From Torreya grandis (taxonomy: Eukaryota; Streptophyta; Pinopsida; Cupressales; Taxaceae), in assembly GCA_037957365.1 (NCBI GenBank), contig JARHVA010000459.1, forward strand, positions 715,001 through 779,000: a DNA stretch of 64,000 bases, given 5' to 3'. The notes under the pieces were generated by a model. It did not search any database. It saw only the letters and a program-made list of their open reading frames with translations, and was not told where the DNA came from. Positions 13,670-26,600 of the stretch are shown piece after piece. Position numbers and translations under genes: made by a program. Each line of letters begins with the position of its first letter. Positions within the stretch are counted from its first letter, which is position 1.

Positions 13670-14140
13670 CTTGATAAACACCCCATATGTAGTATTATGA
13701 TTAATAATGGTACAAGTGAAAAAAAATTCACCATGAAATTACTTATGCATTTGGGTTATAACCATCATGATTTAAACCCCTCTACAAGATCAGCTAGAGC
13801 ATTTGATGGGACCTCATAGAAGGTTCTTGGTGATATTGATCTATCTTTATAGGCTAGTCCCACACATTCAGTTACTAATTTCTCAATTATCCATTCCATA
13901 TCCATATTAAATATGTTATTTAAAAGACCTTGGATACATAATATTTGATAAATACATTATAAAGTACTTGGGTTTGTTAAGTACATTCATTACAATTTCT
14001 AGTTTCCATATGAGCATCCTCGTGAATAAGAGAAATTCATATGCAGCTAGTTAATTATCAATATTTTTAAGGATAATCCACCACACAAGCATAATAAACA
14101 ACTAATAACATTTACTAGGTGTCCAATACATGATAGTTTA
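13670..14140 (+). pseudogene. Element D aspartic protease remnant (Tat/Ogre type)
   Basis: This is the retroviral-type protease that cuts the gag-pol polyprotein. In one frame it reads INNGTS (13700-13717), then LMHLGY, PSTRSARAFDGTS (13796-13816), KVLGDIDL and KRPWIH (13922-13939). The RAFDGT / VLG-I-L / RPWIH series is the Tat/Ogre protease hallmark. The catalytic D-[TS/N]-G triad has become N-N-G, an Asp-to-Asn change that needs only one G-to-A step. Two in-frame TAGs sit at Gln or Trp positions. The frame continues weakly to about 14460, ending before a stop-rich non-coding region. Confidence 0.82.
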
Positions 14141-15344
14141 CATTAGAGACAAATAATTAGTTACATGGAATCTTCATCTTCTATACACCATATTTAGATA
14201 TCTAGAGCACCTAAACATGTTCCTTATATTTCTATTCCAAAGAAACCATAGAATACATAGAGGTGGATTTTAAGAACCCATATTCATTATATTAGTCCTT
14301 CTTAACCTCAGATTCCTATTATAAATACACCAAGAATCATATATATTATAGTTATAGATATTTTAGATATACATGCTCCTTAGTTGTACCACCAATTTCT
14401 TGCACTAGGTTTTGAATGTGGAGATACCTATGATGATCATTTGTATGAGATAATAGGATGATTTTTTTGCTTCAAAACTACCCAAAAAATCATAAACATT
14501 CAAAAAAATACAAAAAACATTTTTGGTACCTACATGTTTTATTTGTTCCTTGACATCTATATGTTAGTTTTGTGTTGAGGGATATCATATAATTTACTCC
14601 TATATAAACATATAAGGAATACACATATACATGATACACTTATGTTTGTTGGTATTTCCATTAACTCAAATCACCAAGACTTTGGGTTCATCCATCTTCT
14701 ACGATCTCAAATGCATCGGTTATATGATTAGATGATCATTATACATTATCATGCTTGAGCTTATATATGTACTTACACATACCTATTATCCATGATTATA
14801 TATTACGTAGGGTAATATATATTATATGCACTTTAAAAAATTTCTAACACCAAATATGATCCTTAGGACACTAATTCATATTTTATTGGTTGATTATACT
14901 TTTCTTTTACACACTTCTTTGAGTGTTTTACCTTGATATTATCTTTCATGTTTGACCATTTGAATGTGATCCGTTATATGCATCTCATGTGCTTATGTTT
15001 GAATTATTGGACTTTTTAATGCCATATTTTATTGTATATACATTTTAATATGTCATTTATTTCTTTTTGTACATTTTACTAAGTCACACCCATTTAATTT
15101 AACAGAATTTGAACATGCCCCTTATTTGTGGTCTCCTATGACCATTGATTTTTGACTTACTTTTGAGTGCTATTATGTGTTTTATTATTATCTTTTTGAG
15201 TTTTTAATACTACTATATATACATTTCCATGACCTATATCATGTATCTTAGGACTACATATGATCACATTAGTTTTATGTGCTTCAATGATGCATTTACC
15301 TAGACATATTTGCTTCTATATGTTACATGGTTACACTCATAGAT
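14141..15344 (+). other. Element D non-coding internal region
   Basis: After the protease the frame persists with many stops to about 14460 and then gives way to AT-rich DNA. None of the expected downstream Ty3 motifs (reverse transcriptase YVDD, RNase H, integrase HHCC or D-D-E) can be read in any frame. Confidence 0.55.
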
Positions 15345-15945
15345 TTTATAGATGGGGGAATATTAGTGGGGGAATGCTTGGTAATCATGTTATCCATATT
15401 TTAGATGTGGGGTAACTTCTAGGTACTAATTTTCCCTTACTTCAAAAGGGGGACATATTAGTGGGGGTATGTTTGGGAAGCATGTTCTCCATACCTTTCA
15501 TAGTTCTTAGATTTAACAGGGGTATGTCATATGTACATGCATTCCACACATTCATAGTTGCAATTTTATAGTGGGGGAATGTTTTTGAAACATGTTCTCC
15601 ACATTTATTCAATATTTAATACTTATACTAGTTTTTAGATTCAATGGGGCATGCCATTTGGACATGGCTTCCACACTTTCATAGTTTTAAAATTTAGTGG
15701 TGGTATGGTTTGGAATCATGTTCTCCACATTAATTTAGTATAGTAACTATATAGATTCATAGATTTAGTGGGGGAATTCTTTGGAATCATGTTCTCGACA
15801 CTTACTTAGTATTTGACATATCTAACTTACAATAGAGGCATATTTTAGAAACATGTCCCTCACACTAGTACTTATATCATTTTTATATTTCTCCATATAT
15901 AGTGGGGGCATGATTTGGAAGCATGTCCTCCACACTTAAAAAATA
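15345..15945 (+). repeat. Hairpin-unit tandem array before element D 3' LTR
   Basis: About ten degenerate units are spaced some 52-72 bases apart; unit starts are near 15364, 15459, 15517, 15569, 15642, 15694, 15766, 15830 and 15899. Each has the form GTGGGGGAATG, a loop around TTTGGAA, then CATGTTCTCCAC, followed by AT-rich spacer. The two halves pair as RNA (with G-U wobbles), so every unit can fold into a stem-loop. The G-rich half also resembles the polypurine tract of the element. Confidence 0.8.
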
Positions 15946-16735
15946 TATGAATTGGCTAGATCACACAGTTATATGATTTAGATTCACATTTGTGGAAAAT
16001 TTCTATACATGGTATCATTTTTATACATATTTTTAGCATGAGATACATTTAAGGTGCATATTATATGTAATATATTCCTAATATTACAAAATCCAAATCA
16101 ATTTTATATTCTAAAACCATTACATATACTGATACCCTGAGGATTTTTATGAACTTTAATAATCCAATATATTTTAATAGTTGGTTCACATTTTGGTATG
16201 GTTGAGGTGATTAAATCATTCAATATTTTCAAGTTTTCAGTTTGGACTTAATCATCTCAACTCACCATGTTATAAGTATCATTGGGTTACACAATTGAGA
16301 TAATCTCAATTGCCATGTGGCAACTTACTTTTGATCAAAATTTGGGGGTATTTTACTTATAATTTTTCTTTATATTTCCTTGGATATATTCACTTTAATA
16401 ATTATCTACATTTATTGTAATCTCAATTTTAGATCCTTACAATTATACATATTTTGTAAGAACAACTTGATAATAGGCAATGAAATTACATCAACACAAA
16501 AGTGTACTCATAAACCTTTCTCTTTAAATTTAAATCCATTTAAATTAATTTTAACCCATATTATATGCATTTAATTTACATTGTAACATGTTCTTGGCTA
16601 CAGGTTAGTCACTAGTAAAGAACTCAAATTCAACTCTAGTAAAGAATTCAAATTCAACTCAAATAAACATAAGGTGTGCTTACACACCCAAGTACTTATT
16701 CCTTTCCTTGAAAACATAAATTTTATTACTATATT

Positions 16736-16747
16736 AAAGGTGGGGAA
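16736..16747 (+). promoter_or_regulatory. Element D polypurine tract
   Basis: AAAGGTGGGGAA lies immediately before the TGTAGATG start of the 3' LTR. This is the position and composition of the plus-strand DNA primer of LTR retrotransposons. Confidence 0.8.
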
Positions 16748-18087
16748 TGTAGATGATATTTTTTGATTATGTAGCACCTCAGTCTTATATACTTGTAAAA
16801 ACTAGACCTTGGTTGTTCCTCTTAGTTTTACATGCCTTGCTTTTGTAATCCTCACATATACTTTATATTGTTCCCCTTAGACTATATATTAGTATTTATA
16901 GCCTTATATTAATAACATATAGATACCATCTTACCCAAAATTCTTAGAATGTGCTTATCTTACATCTCTACAAATTTTGAACCTAGGCCTACTCTAATGT
17001 TCCATGGACACTAACATTTAGGTTAGATAGTAAGGTAAACATTCCTATCCTATTAAAATATAAGTTTATAGTTCCCTAAAGTCATATAATTTATAAATTA
17101 AACATATTATAATGTCATCCTAACTGATGTTATTCAAATTATCTCTTGATAGGATTTGTATAAATATAATATCAACCCTCATTCCTCACTTGGGGAACAC
17201 CTAAAAATGACCATAGAGACCAACAAACTTATCAAAAATCACTCTATAAAGTACTAAAATTATCAAATATTCCCTATTTCCACACTAGGCATAGGTATAG
17301 CACATCTATGGGTCTAAAGTACTAAATTATTAATCATAAGGTCATATTTTACAAATTATAAGCTAGGTCATTAGTGTACTTACTTTACGAATTGAATGAT
17401 TCCCACACAAGATAACACATAGGGGATAATTACATGAGTTTAAGGAACTCTTATATATTATTTTATATGTAGGTATCACCTTTTGACAATAGGGTAATTT
17501 TGGTTCATCTTGATATTGTATACCTACCAACCCCTTTTCCCCAAGGTCACATTAAAGATGTAAAGAAAGGGTTTTTCCATTTCACTAGGAACAATAGTCC
17601 ATGCCCTATATCTAAATACACTAGAGTGAAGGTGAATTGAAACCCTAAATAATATATGTGGTTACATCTTTTTTAAATAAATATTCCCTACATGACACTA
17701 GCATTAGACTCAGTAGTATCGATGCAAATATCCAAGGTTGAATTAACTATCTAAAGATATAGAGGCACTAGATCTAGAATCTAAAAACTATTGTAAAACT
17801 ATCTTCTCACATTATTTTATCTTGTACTATATCTAGATATATAATAACATAAAAAATAGATAAGTACTCTCTTTTATATCATATTCATATCTAACATAGT
17901 TTTACTTTCCATTAATAGCTTATCTTAGTTTATTAAATTTAGCATATATTACATCCAAATTAACATATTAATTGGCCTATTATAGATCTGATATTCAACC
18001 TTGTGCCCTATAATTTCTATATACTTAACTCTATCTACCCAAGTAGGATTTCACAATCCAAATTAAGGTTAAGAAATAATGTGAAGA
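16748..18087 (+). repeat. Element D 3' LTR
   Basis: This is the partner of 10194-11535 and starts directly after the polypurine tract. Shared blocks run from TGTAGATGATATTTT to TAGGATTTCACAATCCA (18044-18060). The two LTRs differ by many substitutions and small gaps, so the insertion is old. Confidence 0.85.
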
Positions 18088-18092
18088 ATAAT

Positions 18093-19559
18093 ATGATATG
18101 TCACATAAATATATGCTTACAAATGTTGATATATATCCTAACATACATCATCAATAAGATATGATAATTCATATTTAACTTACATATAGATCTAATTATA
18201 GTCTCAATGATCTTCATAAATATTCTTTTGATCACTTCTTAATGCACTAACTCGATGGAAAAAGTAGGAGACTGAGAATAATAATATGGTGGACATGGTA
18301 CCTCCTATGAGGGTTAATCAATATGAGGAATCTACATGAGAATATGGTTGATATCTATTGATCTATGAGAATTCATGGGTTGAGTAGAAGATTGAACCTT
18401 TTTTTGAGAATGATCATGATAATATTTCTATGAAGATGAAGGCATATGCCATCTAAAATCATGGAAATGTTGTTGGATTACTCTACATCTATTTGTATGA
18501 TGTGTAGTACACTGATACCAAAGTCAATATATTACCCCATCTTTCAAAATATATTATAGATATATCTTAGGAGGTGATAATCTCTTTTCATTATAAGTTT
18601 ATGTTTTTTAAGACAAATCACATCAATGTCTTTTGAAGCTATCAATAGTGCGTCTAAATATGTGTATTCATGCCATGGAGACAAAAAGTGTGCCTAGAAG
18701 TAACTAAGTGATGAGATATAGTATATGTGGTAGGAATTAAAACTTTTATTTTCTATTATGCTATGTATATCTGGTATGCTCAATAATATTTTTCCTAATG
18801 ACCAATTATTTTGTAAAACTCATAATATGGCTCATTTTCCCATCCTTTAGGTGGAGAATCAAATTTTTGCATGGTAAAACATCATCAATTAAATCATTAT
18901 GATCCATGTATATGTGAGTAGGTTTATAATTAGGCTCTATATATGTAAGAGAGAGCCTTAATGTAGGTTGAATTAATATATCCAACATATCTTAGTGAGG
19001 GTTTATTGAAGGATAAAAAACCTATCAAACTGCTAGGGTCTTATCATGGTGTGATCCATGAACATACCTCTAAGAGGTTCAAAGGGAACAAGATTAGAGT
19101 GAATAGAATATTTTAGTTTTTCCATATCATACCTTTGAGCATCAGTGGAATAATAAATAATGACAAATGAAATATAAAGATAAGATACTATATCTAACAA
19201 GTGAATATTATGTACATGTAATGTAGACTCATAATAATGTTGTAAAAATATCGATAATGAATAATTTTTGCATCCTGAAATTGAGCATAACTAGCTATGA
19301 ATGGTTCATCTAGGTAATAGTCATCATCTTAGGTGTATAAATATTAATGTATAATTATTTAATGATTATATTGGTTGAGGAAGAATGAGGGTGTGATTTT
19401 TTAAGCCTAACTATTGAGGTGGGATTTTTTTCAATCAATTTATGGTTAGAATAAGGTTGAAAATAAGGGGGCAATAATTGTAGGATGGAGATATGAGGTT
19501 TTTATCTTGAAATTGATCTCATCAAGTTCATCATCATCATAATATAATAATTTAGGTGG
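18093..19559. other. Unassigned DNA downstream of element E protease
   Basis: Read on the minus strand this follows the protease of element E, where a polymerase would be expected. I can read no reverse transcriptase or integrase motif. A 60-codon minus frame (18806-18988) has no recognisable domain. It could be an unidentified non-coding tail of element E. Confidence 0.4.
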
Positions 19560-19639
19560 TATATTTTTTATAATTTTGGTGTGTCATTTGTAACCATAAT
19601 TAGAATTGAAGTTTAGGGGGTAGGTATTTATAAAACACC

Positions 19640-20080
19640 ATGATCTTGAAGTTTTTTAAAATTCCAAATAATATTGTATCCTTGAATATTATATATAGCA
19701 CTATTATGGTTAAATTTAACCCAATGTCGGTGGTAGAAGATATAGATGTCATGCAATGTTTCTAATATTGACTAGCTAAAATATTATAAGATAGATGGAA
19801 ATTAAAAATCATGGCCTTAACTCTAATTGGGTAAAATTATGAATGAAATCCAAACATAAACAAGGGAAGGAATTTGTATTTGATTATAGCCTTGGCATAT
19901 ACTTTGGGTAAATTTAAGAATGTAATTATAATATCCAAGATTCTCAATGAAATCAAGGGAAACAACACAACTATCATATCCTTCATTGATCAAGGCATGT
20001 TTGACTTGGATATCACCCATTTGGACACCAATGAGTAAAGGAGGATCATCCACATGAAGTAAGATTTTGTCTAGAATCAT
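19640..20080 (-). pseudogene. Element E aspartic protease remnant
   Basis: The minus-strand frame reads PLLIGVQMGDIQVKHALI, NEGYDS, then SLDFIENLGY. This fits the Ty3 protease start (PL-I-V--G---V--ALIDxG, then -L-F-E-LG). The catalytic Asp of the ALID-x-G motif is Asn here (about 19985), again a single G-to-A change. The first 85 codons (20080-19823) are free of stops. Downstream, the frame continues with Gln-position stops. Confidence 0.6.
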
Positions 20081-20889
20081 TCAAGAAATGGTGAATTTGA
20101 GTGAGAGATAACTATCTGCAATTTCATCAATGTGTATAGACATTTCCTCACATTGTTGAAGAATACTATACTTAGACCCAAAAAAGGTATCTTCTTGCCC
20201 CACATAAGGAGATTGAGGGATGTTCATTTTAAATAAAATTTACATTAACTGAATATGATGAAAAGGGGAATTCCTCATGAATCTTATAAAATTAGTATGA
20301 GATGGGATGTGATAAATTTAAGTTATAAGATCCCATTTAGTGTATCTAGTTAGATCCATATCAGATAAAGATGCATAATGTTGAATTAGGTCAATTAAAT
20401 AAGGAGTGAAAGTGCATGTAAATTGATGATGGTGATAAATATGTTGTTTGGACTTATATGATGTTGATTTTCTAGGTGAATCAAACTATGTTGAGGTGGT
20501 TGATGTCATGTGTGGCAAGTTGGGTTAATAATTGACTCCCTTGATGTGGTTTATATTATGAGTGGATATGTAAGCATATAATTAGATTAATTTATGATAT
20601 TCAAAGTAAGTAGTTTTGAGTGGGACTAGGGTAAATGTATCATATTAGAATATTTCATAGTAATGGAATAATATTGAGAATCAAATTGTATTATTCTATT
20701 TGATATAGTTTAGACAGATGGTAAGGAAGTGGAGTGTGTTGTGTGTTGAAGTAGAATTATGAGGTATTTATTTATGTTTAATATCCATGAAGTGATATGG
20801 ATAGGTATATTGAACATTGGAAAAATTATGAAATTTATTATAACTAGATTATGTATAATCATCAATAAATGATACTACATGCCTCATGT

Positions 20890-22790
20890 TGTTCATGTTA
20901 CTATATTTTCATCATTGGTTAGAGAATTAGGGTCAGTTGAACTTTCCAAAACATTGGAGTTATTAGGTTCAATAGAATTAGATTGATGATTGAGAAGTGG
21001 ATAGTTAGAGATATAAAGGTGAGCATTATCTTGACTAATAGCTTCATACTCGACTTTGGAATCATGATATTTAGGCAATTTTTCATATGTTTTTTGTTAT
21101 TTTTGAGTCAAAGTTTCATGATAAAAATTTGGACTAAAGAGATATTCAAGAGAAAAGTTCCTAAGTAACCTATAAGTTTTATGATAATGTCCCCAGCTTG
21201 CATGATACCAACATAATTTTTTGGATCATACCAATGTTTTATAGAGTGATTAGGGTCAATTTATTGTGTTTAAAGTTTAAGAGTATGCTTTTGGATTTTC
21301 ATAATGGAAAATGTTTTACAAACATCAACATTGTTTACATATTATAACAATAAGGGAGATGATTGGGAAGGGATTTCTATGAAATATGGGGAATGAGTTG
21401 CCTCATTAGGGCCATTAGTAATAATAACATGAAAGGCATGTATAAAATCATAAGTTTTTATAACACTATCATTAGTATCATGTTTGTTTTTAGATCTCAT
21501 AAGCATACAAGTTCACATTGGAGGTTGGGAAGGCTAAAAAATAATTATGAGGAAATCTTGACATTTATCTTGATCAAGGGCTTCTTCAAAATATTTTGGA
21601 GATAGAGTCCTAACATTATATTGGAGTTTGGGATGAAGATAATTAGTGAACAAGTGGAAGAGGTTCTCTTCTATCATGTTGTGTTCAACTTTATTTGATA
21701 ATGATTTCCATATTTTGATGAAAACTTGAGCAATTTCAGATTTTGATTGTTTACAATTTATGAAATGGACTAAACTATTTTCAGGTAAATCATTGTCTTA
21801 AAATTCATGAATCAATCCATGGAATAAGTATTTATAAAATAAATGTATTTTTATATTCTAGTTGATTATAATAATCTAAAGCATCACTTGAAAATGTTTT
21901 AGCTAGAATTTGGTGGCAAAAAAGGTATTTAGCTTAATCCAATTTTTTAAAGGTTACCAAAAGATTTTATGTGCAAAATAGGATCAGTAGATCTATTGTA
22001 AGTGATAGTGGGAGTAATACCTCCTAATTATATTGTCAATTTGACGGCTTAATGGTTTGTTTTGAAGACATCTAATAATTTTATTGAGAAGTGGGTGTTG
22101 AGGAATGATATTACCTTGTGCATCTCAAGGGGGGGTGGGGGGAATTTGTATTTTTCACTCCCCATTGAGTTTTTTTTAGATGAATTTGAAATATAAAGAG
22201 TTTATTTTTAATTTAAATCATTTGGTTGGCATTATTAGTTTGAAAATTTCTCATTTGATTCATGGATTGAACCAATATTTGATTAGTATTTATATTTTGT
22301 TGACCAATAGAAGCAGATTGAGATGAACTTGTGGTAGTATTAACATGTGTAGTAATATGAGAAATATGAGTAGGTATACTAGAGGAAATACTTGACATAG
22401 TATATTGGTTATACCTGGCATACTGGAAAAGGAAGGAAGTAAATAATTCATGTATTGACTTGCCCCATATATATTTGAAATGGTATGTGTAGGGGATGGG
22501 GGAACTCCTATGTGAGGTCCCATCATGAGGTTATAAATTACCATATGATAATTTCCCCTATGATGAGGGTCTTCATTGATGAAAAGGGTCATTTATATAG
22601 TATACTAAAGGTCACTCTCATCCTCAATTGTGGGCATGTGGAGAGGATAGTTATAAGGATCTAAAGGTTTTTTAGAGAGTGAATTATAATTAGTTGTTCT
22701 AATAGCTACATGAATAATGATTTTATCTTGATTATTGATAATATTAAAATTATATTTAGGATATTTATAGAATTTAGTCAAATCTATCAT
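20890..22790 (-). pseudogene. Element E gag remnant
   Basis: This is the former Ty3 capsid protein. Readable minus-strand pieces are an N-terminal stretch (22790-22605), a Ser/Thr/Asn/Gln-rich segment (22398-22213), a SSDALDYYNQLEY block (about 21895-21850) corresponding to the conserved G-AL-WY--L of retrotransposon gag, and IAQVFIKIWKSLSNKVEHN (about 21735-21680) with FTNYLHPKLQ, which correspond to the E-W--L---V / LF---L-P-- part. The pieces fall in different frames, so several indels have occurred. The acidic, Asn/Ser-rich tail (21078-20893) is open. The family-level call is solid; the lineage is not resolved. Confidence 0.58.
22129..22142 (+). other. G7-T-G6 guanine run
   Basis: Thirteen guanines broken by a single T stand out in a G-poor window. 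On the minus strand they encode a proline run inside the element E gag. The tract could form a G-quadruplex. Confidence 0.7.
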
Positions 22791-22814
22791 ATTATAAAGT
22801 AACTATGTTTTATG

Positions 22815-23260
22815 TAGTTATGTAGACATAGGTGTTAAACATAGACTATGTCTATCTTGGTTGATGTAGTTAGTAATAGAAATAGTGAACATAAAAATGA
22901 ACTATATTGACTATGGTTGAGGTAGTTACACTAATTAAAAAGTAAAACATAAACTATATCAATCCTGATAGATATAGTTAGTGTTAAAATAGTGATAAAA
23001 GTACTATATCGACAATGGATGATGTATTTACATAGAGTGAAAGGTAAAGAACAAACTATATCAGTTTAAGTTGATGTATTCATATTTAGGGAAATTTTAT
23101 CATTATTATGAATAAACTATATCAATATTTGGTTATACTGTTTGAAAAACACTGATAGGGGAAAAGTAAACTCAGGAGACTATATCAAACCTAATCAATG
23201 TATTATGTTTGCAAACATACAATTATATCAATGATGGTATATGTAATTAGAACACATATT
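22815..23260. repeat. Palindromic-unit tandem array 2
   Basis: About eight units lie some 45-65 bases apart (near 22850, 22900, 22955, 23010, 23052, 23118, 23180, 23222). Each has the form AACTATATCAACC, a few bases, then GGTTGATATAGTT, so each is an imperfect palindrome of about 28 bases. Spacers are AT-rich and include GTGAACATAAA-like words. Many differences between units are T/C or A/G changes. Confidence 0.75.
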
Positions 23261-23681
23261 ATATAATAGTATTAATGTTAACTAGTACTGACTATAATAT
23301 AAATTAAAATTTCAAGCATAAATTTTGAAATTAATTTTTTTTTATAATTATTTATCTAAAATTAAGATTAAATATATGTACTAAAATGATTTGACTAATT
23401 TATAGGCTCTCAAAGATACTTGTCTATTAAATACTATTTTACCAAAGTTTTAGACCATTGACTATGGATGAAGTATTTTTTGGTGGTCCTTTTGGTGTAA
23501 TGCACCAACTATAGGAGGATGAGAGAGAATATGAAAGGCTTGACTCATGAATATTACCACTCTTCCTTTACACCTCTCTTAAAAGGAATCATGATCAACA
23601 ATAGCTTCCCTAAGGTCTTGGTTATAGGATCTCAACATACTAGATATCATAGCTAGCTAATGCAAGTTGATCTATATTAGG

Positions 23682-26600
23682 GGTCATTAAAAAGTGTTTT
23701 CATTGATGTCAAGTTTAATTTCATTGATGTCAAGGTTGATGTAATTAATGTTAAGGTGTATTTGGTAAATATGCATGGTGAGTGGTCTTTTAGAAATGAG
23801 CTTTGTCTGACATGAGATAATTTGAAGGTAACCTAATGTCTCTCTATTGAGAGAGAATTTGAGGTTCAAATTAATGATTCTTATTTTTGTTTCTATCAAG
23901 GTTCGAGATAAGATAGCATTAAATCATATTTGAGTACTAGTTCTTGAGTATAGAGTGTCTCGAGAAGCCTAGTCTAAACCCTGTGAGAAGGTGTGCATAG
24001 TGAAGTTTAGTTAAGTAAGTAAGAACATTCTTATGAGATATTTTTTAGCATTGTGTGATAATTAAATATAATTTTATATATTTTCATAAGTGTTTAAATT
24101 TTAGTTATCATCTTTCAAGTGCTTAAGAAGTCTAGTCATGTCATTAGTCATAACATGAAGAGACCTTGTGAGAAGGTATGAGTATGATGTCTTGGTAAGA
24201 TGAATGCACACAAGAATGAATGTATGTATAAGGTTGTTTTATAATTAATATGAGGCATTGGATCACTCATAGTATTCTTAGGGTTAGCCTATGAGCATAG
24301 GACCTACATCAATTATGTAACTAGACCACTTTTAGTCCCTGCCTATCCTAAAGAGGCATCATGATCTTTCATCAAGGCATGTGAAGGATGTATAGAAATT
24401 TTAAAGAAATATATATGTATTTTTAGTACATTATTGAGGTGGATAACACATGGAAAGAGGCATGTAGGTCAGTTTCAAGGCCTAATGTGATTTGTAGATC
24501 AATGTGTAGAGAGCAAAGAGAGAGATATTATGGCCTAATAAGGAGTGATGATCAATTTTCAAGATAATTTTACATATTTAAGCATGGAAAGATGTATTAA
24601 TGTTTTTTAAATAATTTTCACAAAGTTTGAGGTCATGTTTTGTAAGCAAAGGCATGAGAAGTGGTTTTAAGGTCTCTCAAGTACATAGAATGAAGGCATG
24701 GAAACCTAAGGACTTTTCAAGTGTTCATTGGCACATGTAACCTCTAAATGGGAACCTTATATATTAAGTATATATGTGTAATTTTACTATATAATAACTA
24801 TATGAATTTTTATTTATTTAAGGGGTAATCCCTTATGAATACTCATTAACACCAAAACCTATGTTTAACCTCTTTAAAACCCTAATAAGGTCCTCATGTG
24901 AAATATTTTGATAAAAAAATAAAAGAATGGTATAAAATGAATATATAATTTAGTTTATCTTATATTAAACTCTCCCAGGCACCTCTAGGTATGACCAATT
25001 TGTCAAGTGTGTGAGTACACCCTAAAGGAAAGTGTACATTTCTCATAAATTTATTATAGCAATCAGATTTGACCAAGTAAAAATTTATAAATGGATGGAG
25101 TTTGAAGATTGAGAAAATTATTCTATGTCCTTTTTGATTTATTTATTATTTTAAACCCTAAATTATGTTAAACAGGTCATTCATGTTAGCCAATCGTAAA
25201 CATGCTTAATGATGTAAATAGTGAGAAAACCTAGGCAATAGTGAGAATATGATTAGGAATGTGCTATCATGAAATAAGCATGAAACCAAGTACATATATA
25301 TGTTTCTTAAGAATTTAAAAACTTCCCCATGTGTTTTATAAAAATTTTAGGCTAGGTTATAGAGAAAAATTTTCTCATAAGTTGACTTGTCTAGATTAGT
25401 GAGGTCTGTGTACAGTGAGGTAATGACATTGGCCTACAAGACCAGTATTTCCATTTGAAAATATTATATTTATATCTTATAATGGTAAAATTATATCATA
25501 TGATAATTTACATGAATAAAAAGTTATTTAATATTTCTACATAGGTGTTGTAGGTCTGAGTCACCATGCATGTGCTTTAAGGTAAACTGGCAGTTCTGGG
25601 TAAGCAAGTTGTAGTGATGATTTTGAAGCTATACGCCCTAATTTGATATATATATAATTAATATTATGTCTTTTTTTTTTTAATTTAAATTATCTATCAT
25701 TATTTTTTAAATATTTTAAGTTAGTGAAAGTGATTTAAATGTTGAATCCAAAATGGTTTATCTGGTTCTAGATTGGTTGTGTACTGAGGTCAAAATATTG
25801 GTCTACAAGACCAATATTTGACATTAGACCTTATTATTTTTATATTTTATATTTTTTATAGATTTAAAAGGATATTTTTAATTTTTTGGTCATCATTATT
25901 ATTTTCCTTTTACATGTTTAAATTCATGTTGTTCATGACTATGTTCTAGAGTATTTTAGCAATTTTGAGTGGGTTATTTGTAAAGAAGGGTTTGAGTCCT
26001 TTTTACCTAAGTTGTGAAGTATAAATCATATGGTTATGATCTTGAGGTAATATATATACTTTAAAATTTAATTTATTTTCATTTTTATGTGACTATATTT
26101 TATACATACTTCATTTTTTTAGCAGACTTTTTGTAGTTTCACAAACCTAATTGTGAACAATACTTAGGGTGTGCTTTAAGTGGTGGTTAGAAAAAAAGGT
26201 ATCATGTACATAATATGAGATTATTATGGGTTTATTAAAATTTTAATATTAATTTTTCCTTCCATGAGTGTATTTTTAAAGTGTTCCAAGGAGATCAAAG
26301 AGTAACATGTGCTAATGAAGGCCTAATTGAATTGGGCCTCCTTAAGACCTAAAAGAGGTTTTAGTGTTTCAAGTAGTGGATGACATATTTTAATGATTTA
26401 TTAATGTATTAAAAGTGTTAAAATACATATTTTAATGATAATATAATTTTTTAAGTATATATGGATGACTAAGAGGTAAATGAGCAAGAGGCTTGTATAT
26501 ATGCAAGGCAGTTTTGTGCATGTGTGTGTAAATGAGAAATGAATGAAATAGAAAATTTAGAAGTAGAATAAGGTATTTTAAACCATATAAATAGTGTATA

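Larger units (their letters stand above)
10194..18087 (+). mobile_element. Element D: Ty3/gypsy Tat/Ogre-like retrotransposon without polymerase
   Basis: Two long direct repeats of about 1.34 kb enclose an internal region of about 5.2 kb. In order this holds a gag remnant, a Tat-type aspartic protease, a repeat-rich untranslated stretch and a purine tract directly before the 3' LTR. Both LTRs begin TGTAGATGATATTTT. No reverse transcriptase, RNase H or integrase motif follows the protease, and the 2.3 kb between protease and LTR is non-coding, so pol was deleted or never present. A 5-bp ATAAT precedes the 5' LTR and recurs at about 18088. This could be the target duplication, but the LTR 3' end is uncertain by some 25 bases. 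Confidence 0.8.
19560..22790 (-). mobile_element. Element E: Ty3/gypsy gag-protease remnant (minus strand)
   Basis: This is a decayed gag-protease unit reading right to left. It begins near 22790, with gag segments to about 20880 and the protease at about 20080-19640. No LTR pair or polymerase could be found between element D (ends about 18087) and element A (starts about 23682), so the element is partial or its ends are too eroded to see. Frameshifts separate segments that were once one polyprotein. Confidence 0.62.

Noticed and set aside
21363..21605. 80-codon plus frame
   Set aside because: It lies antisense to the element E gag remnant; it is a shadow.
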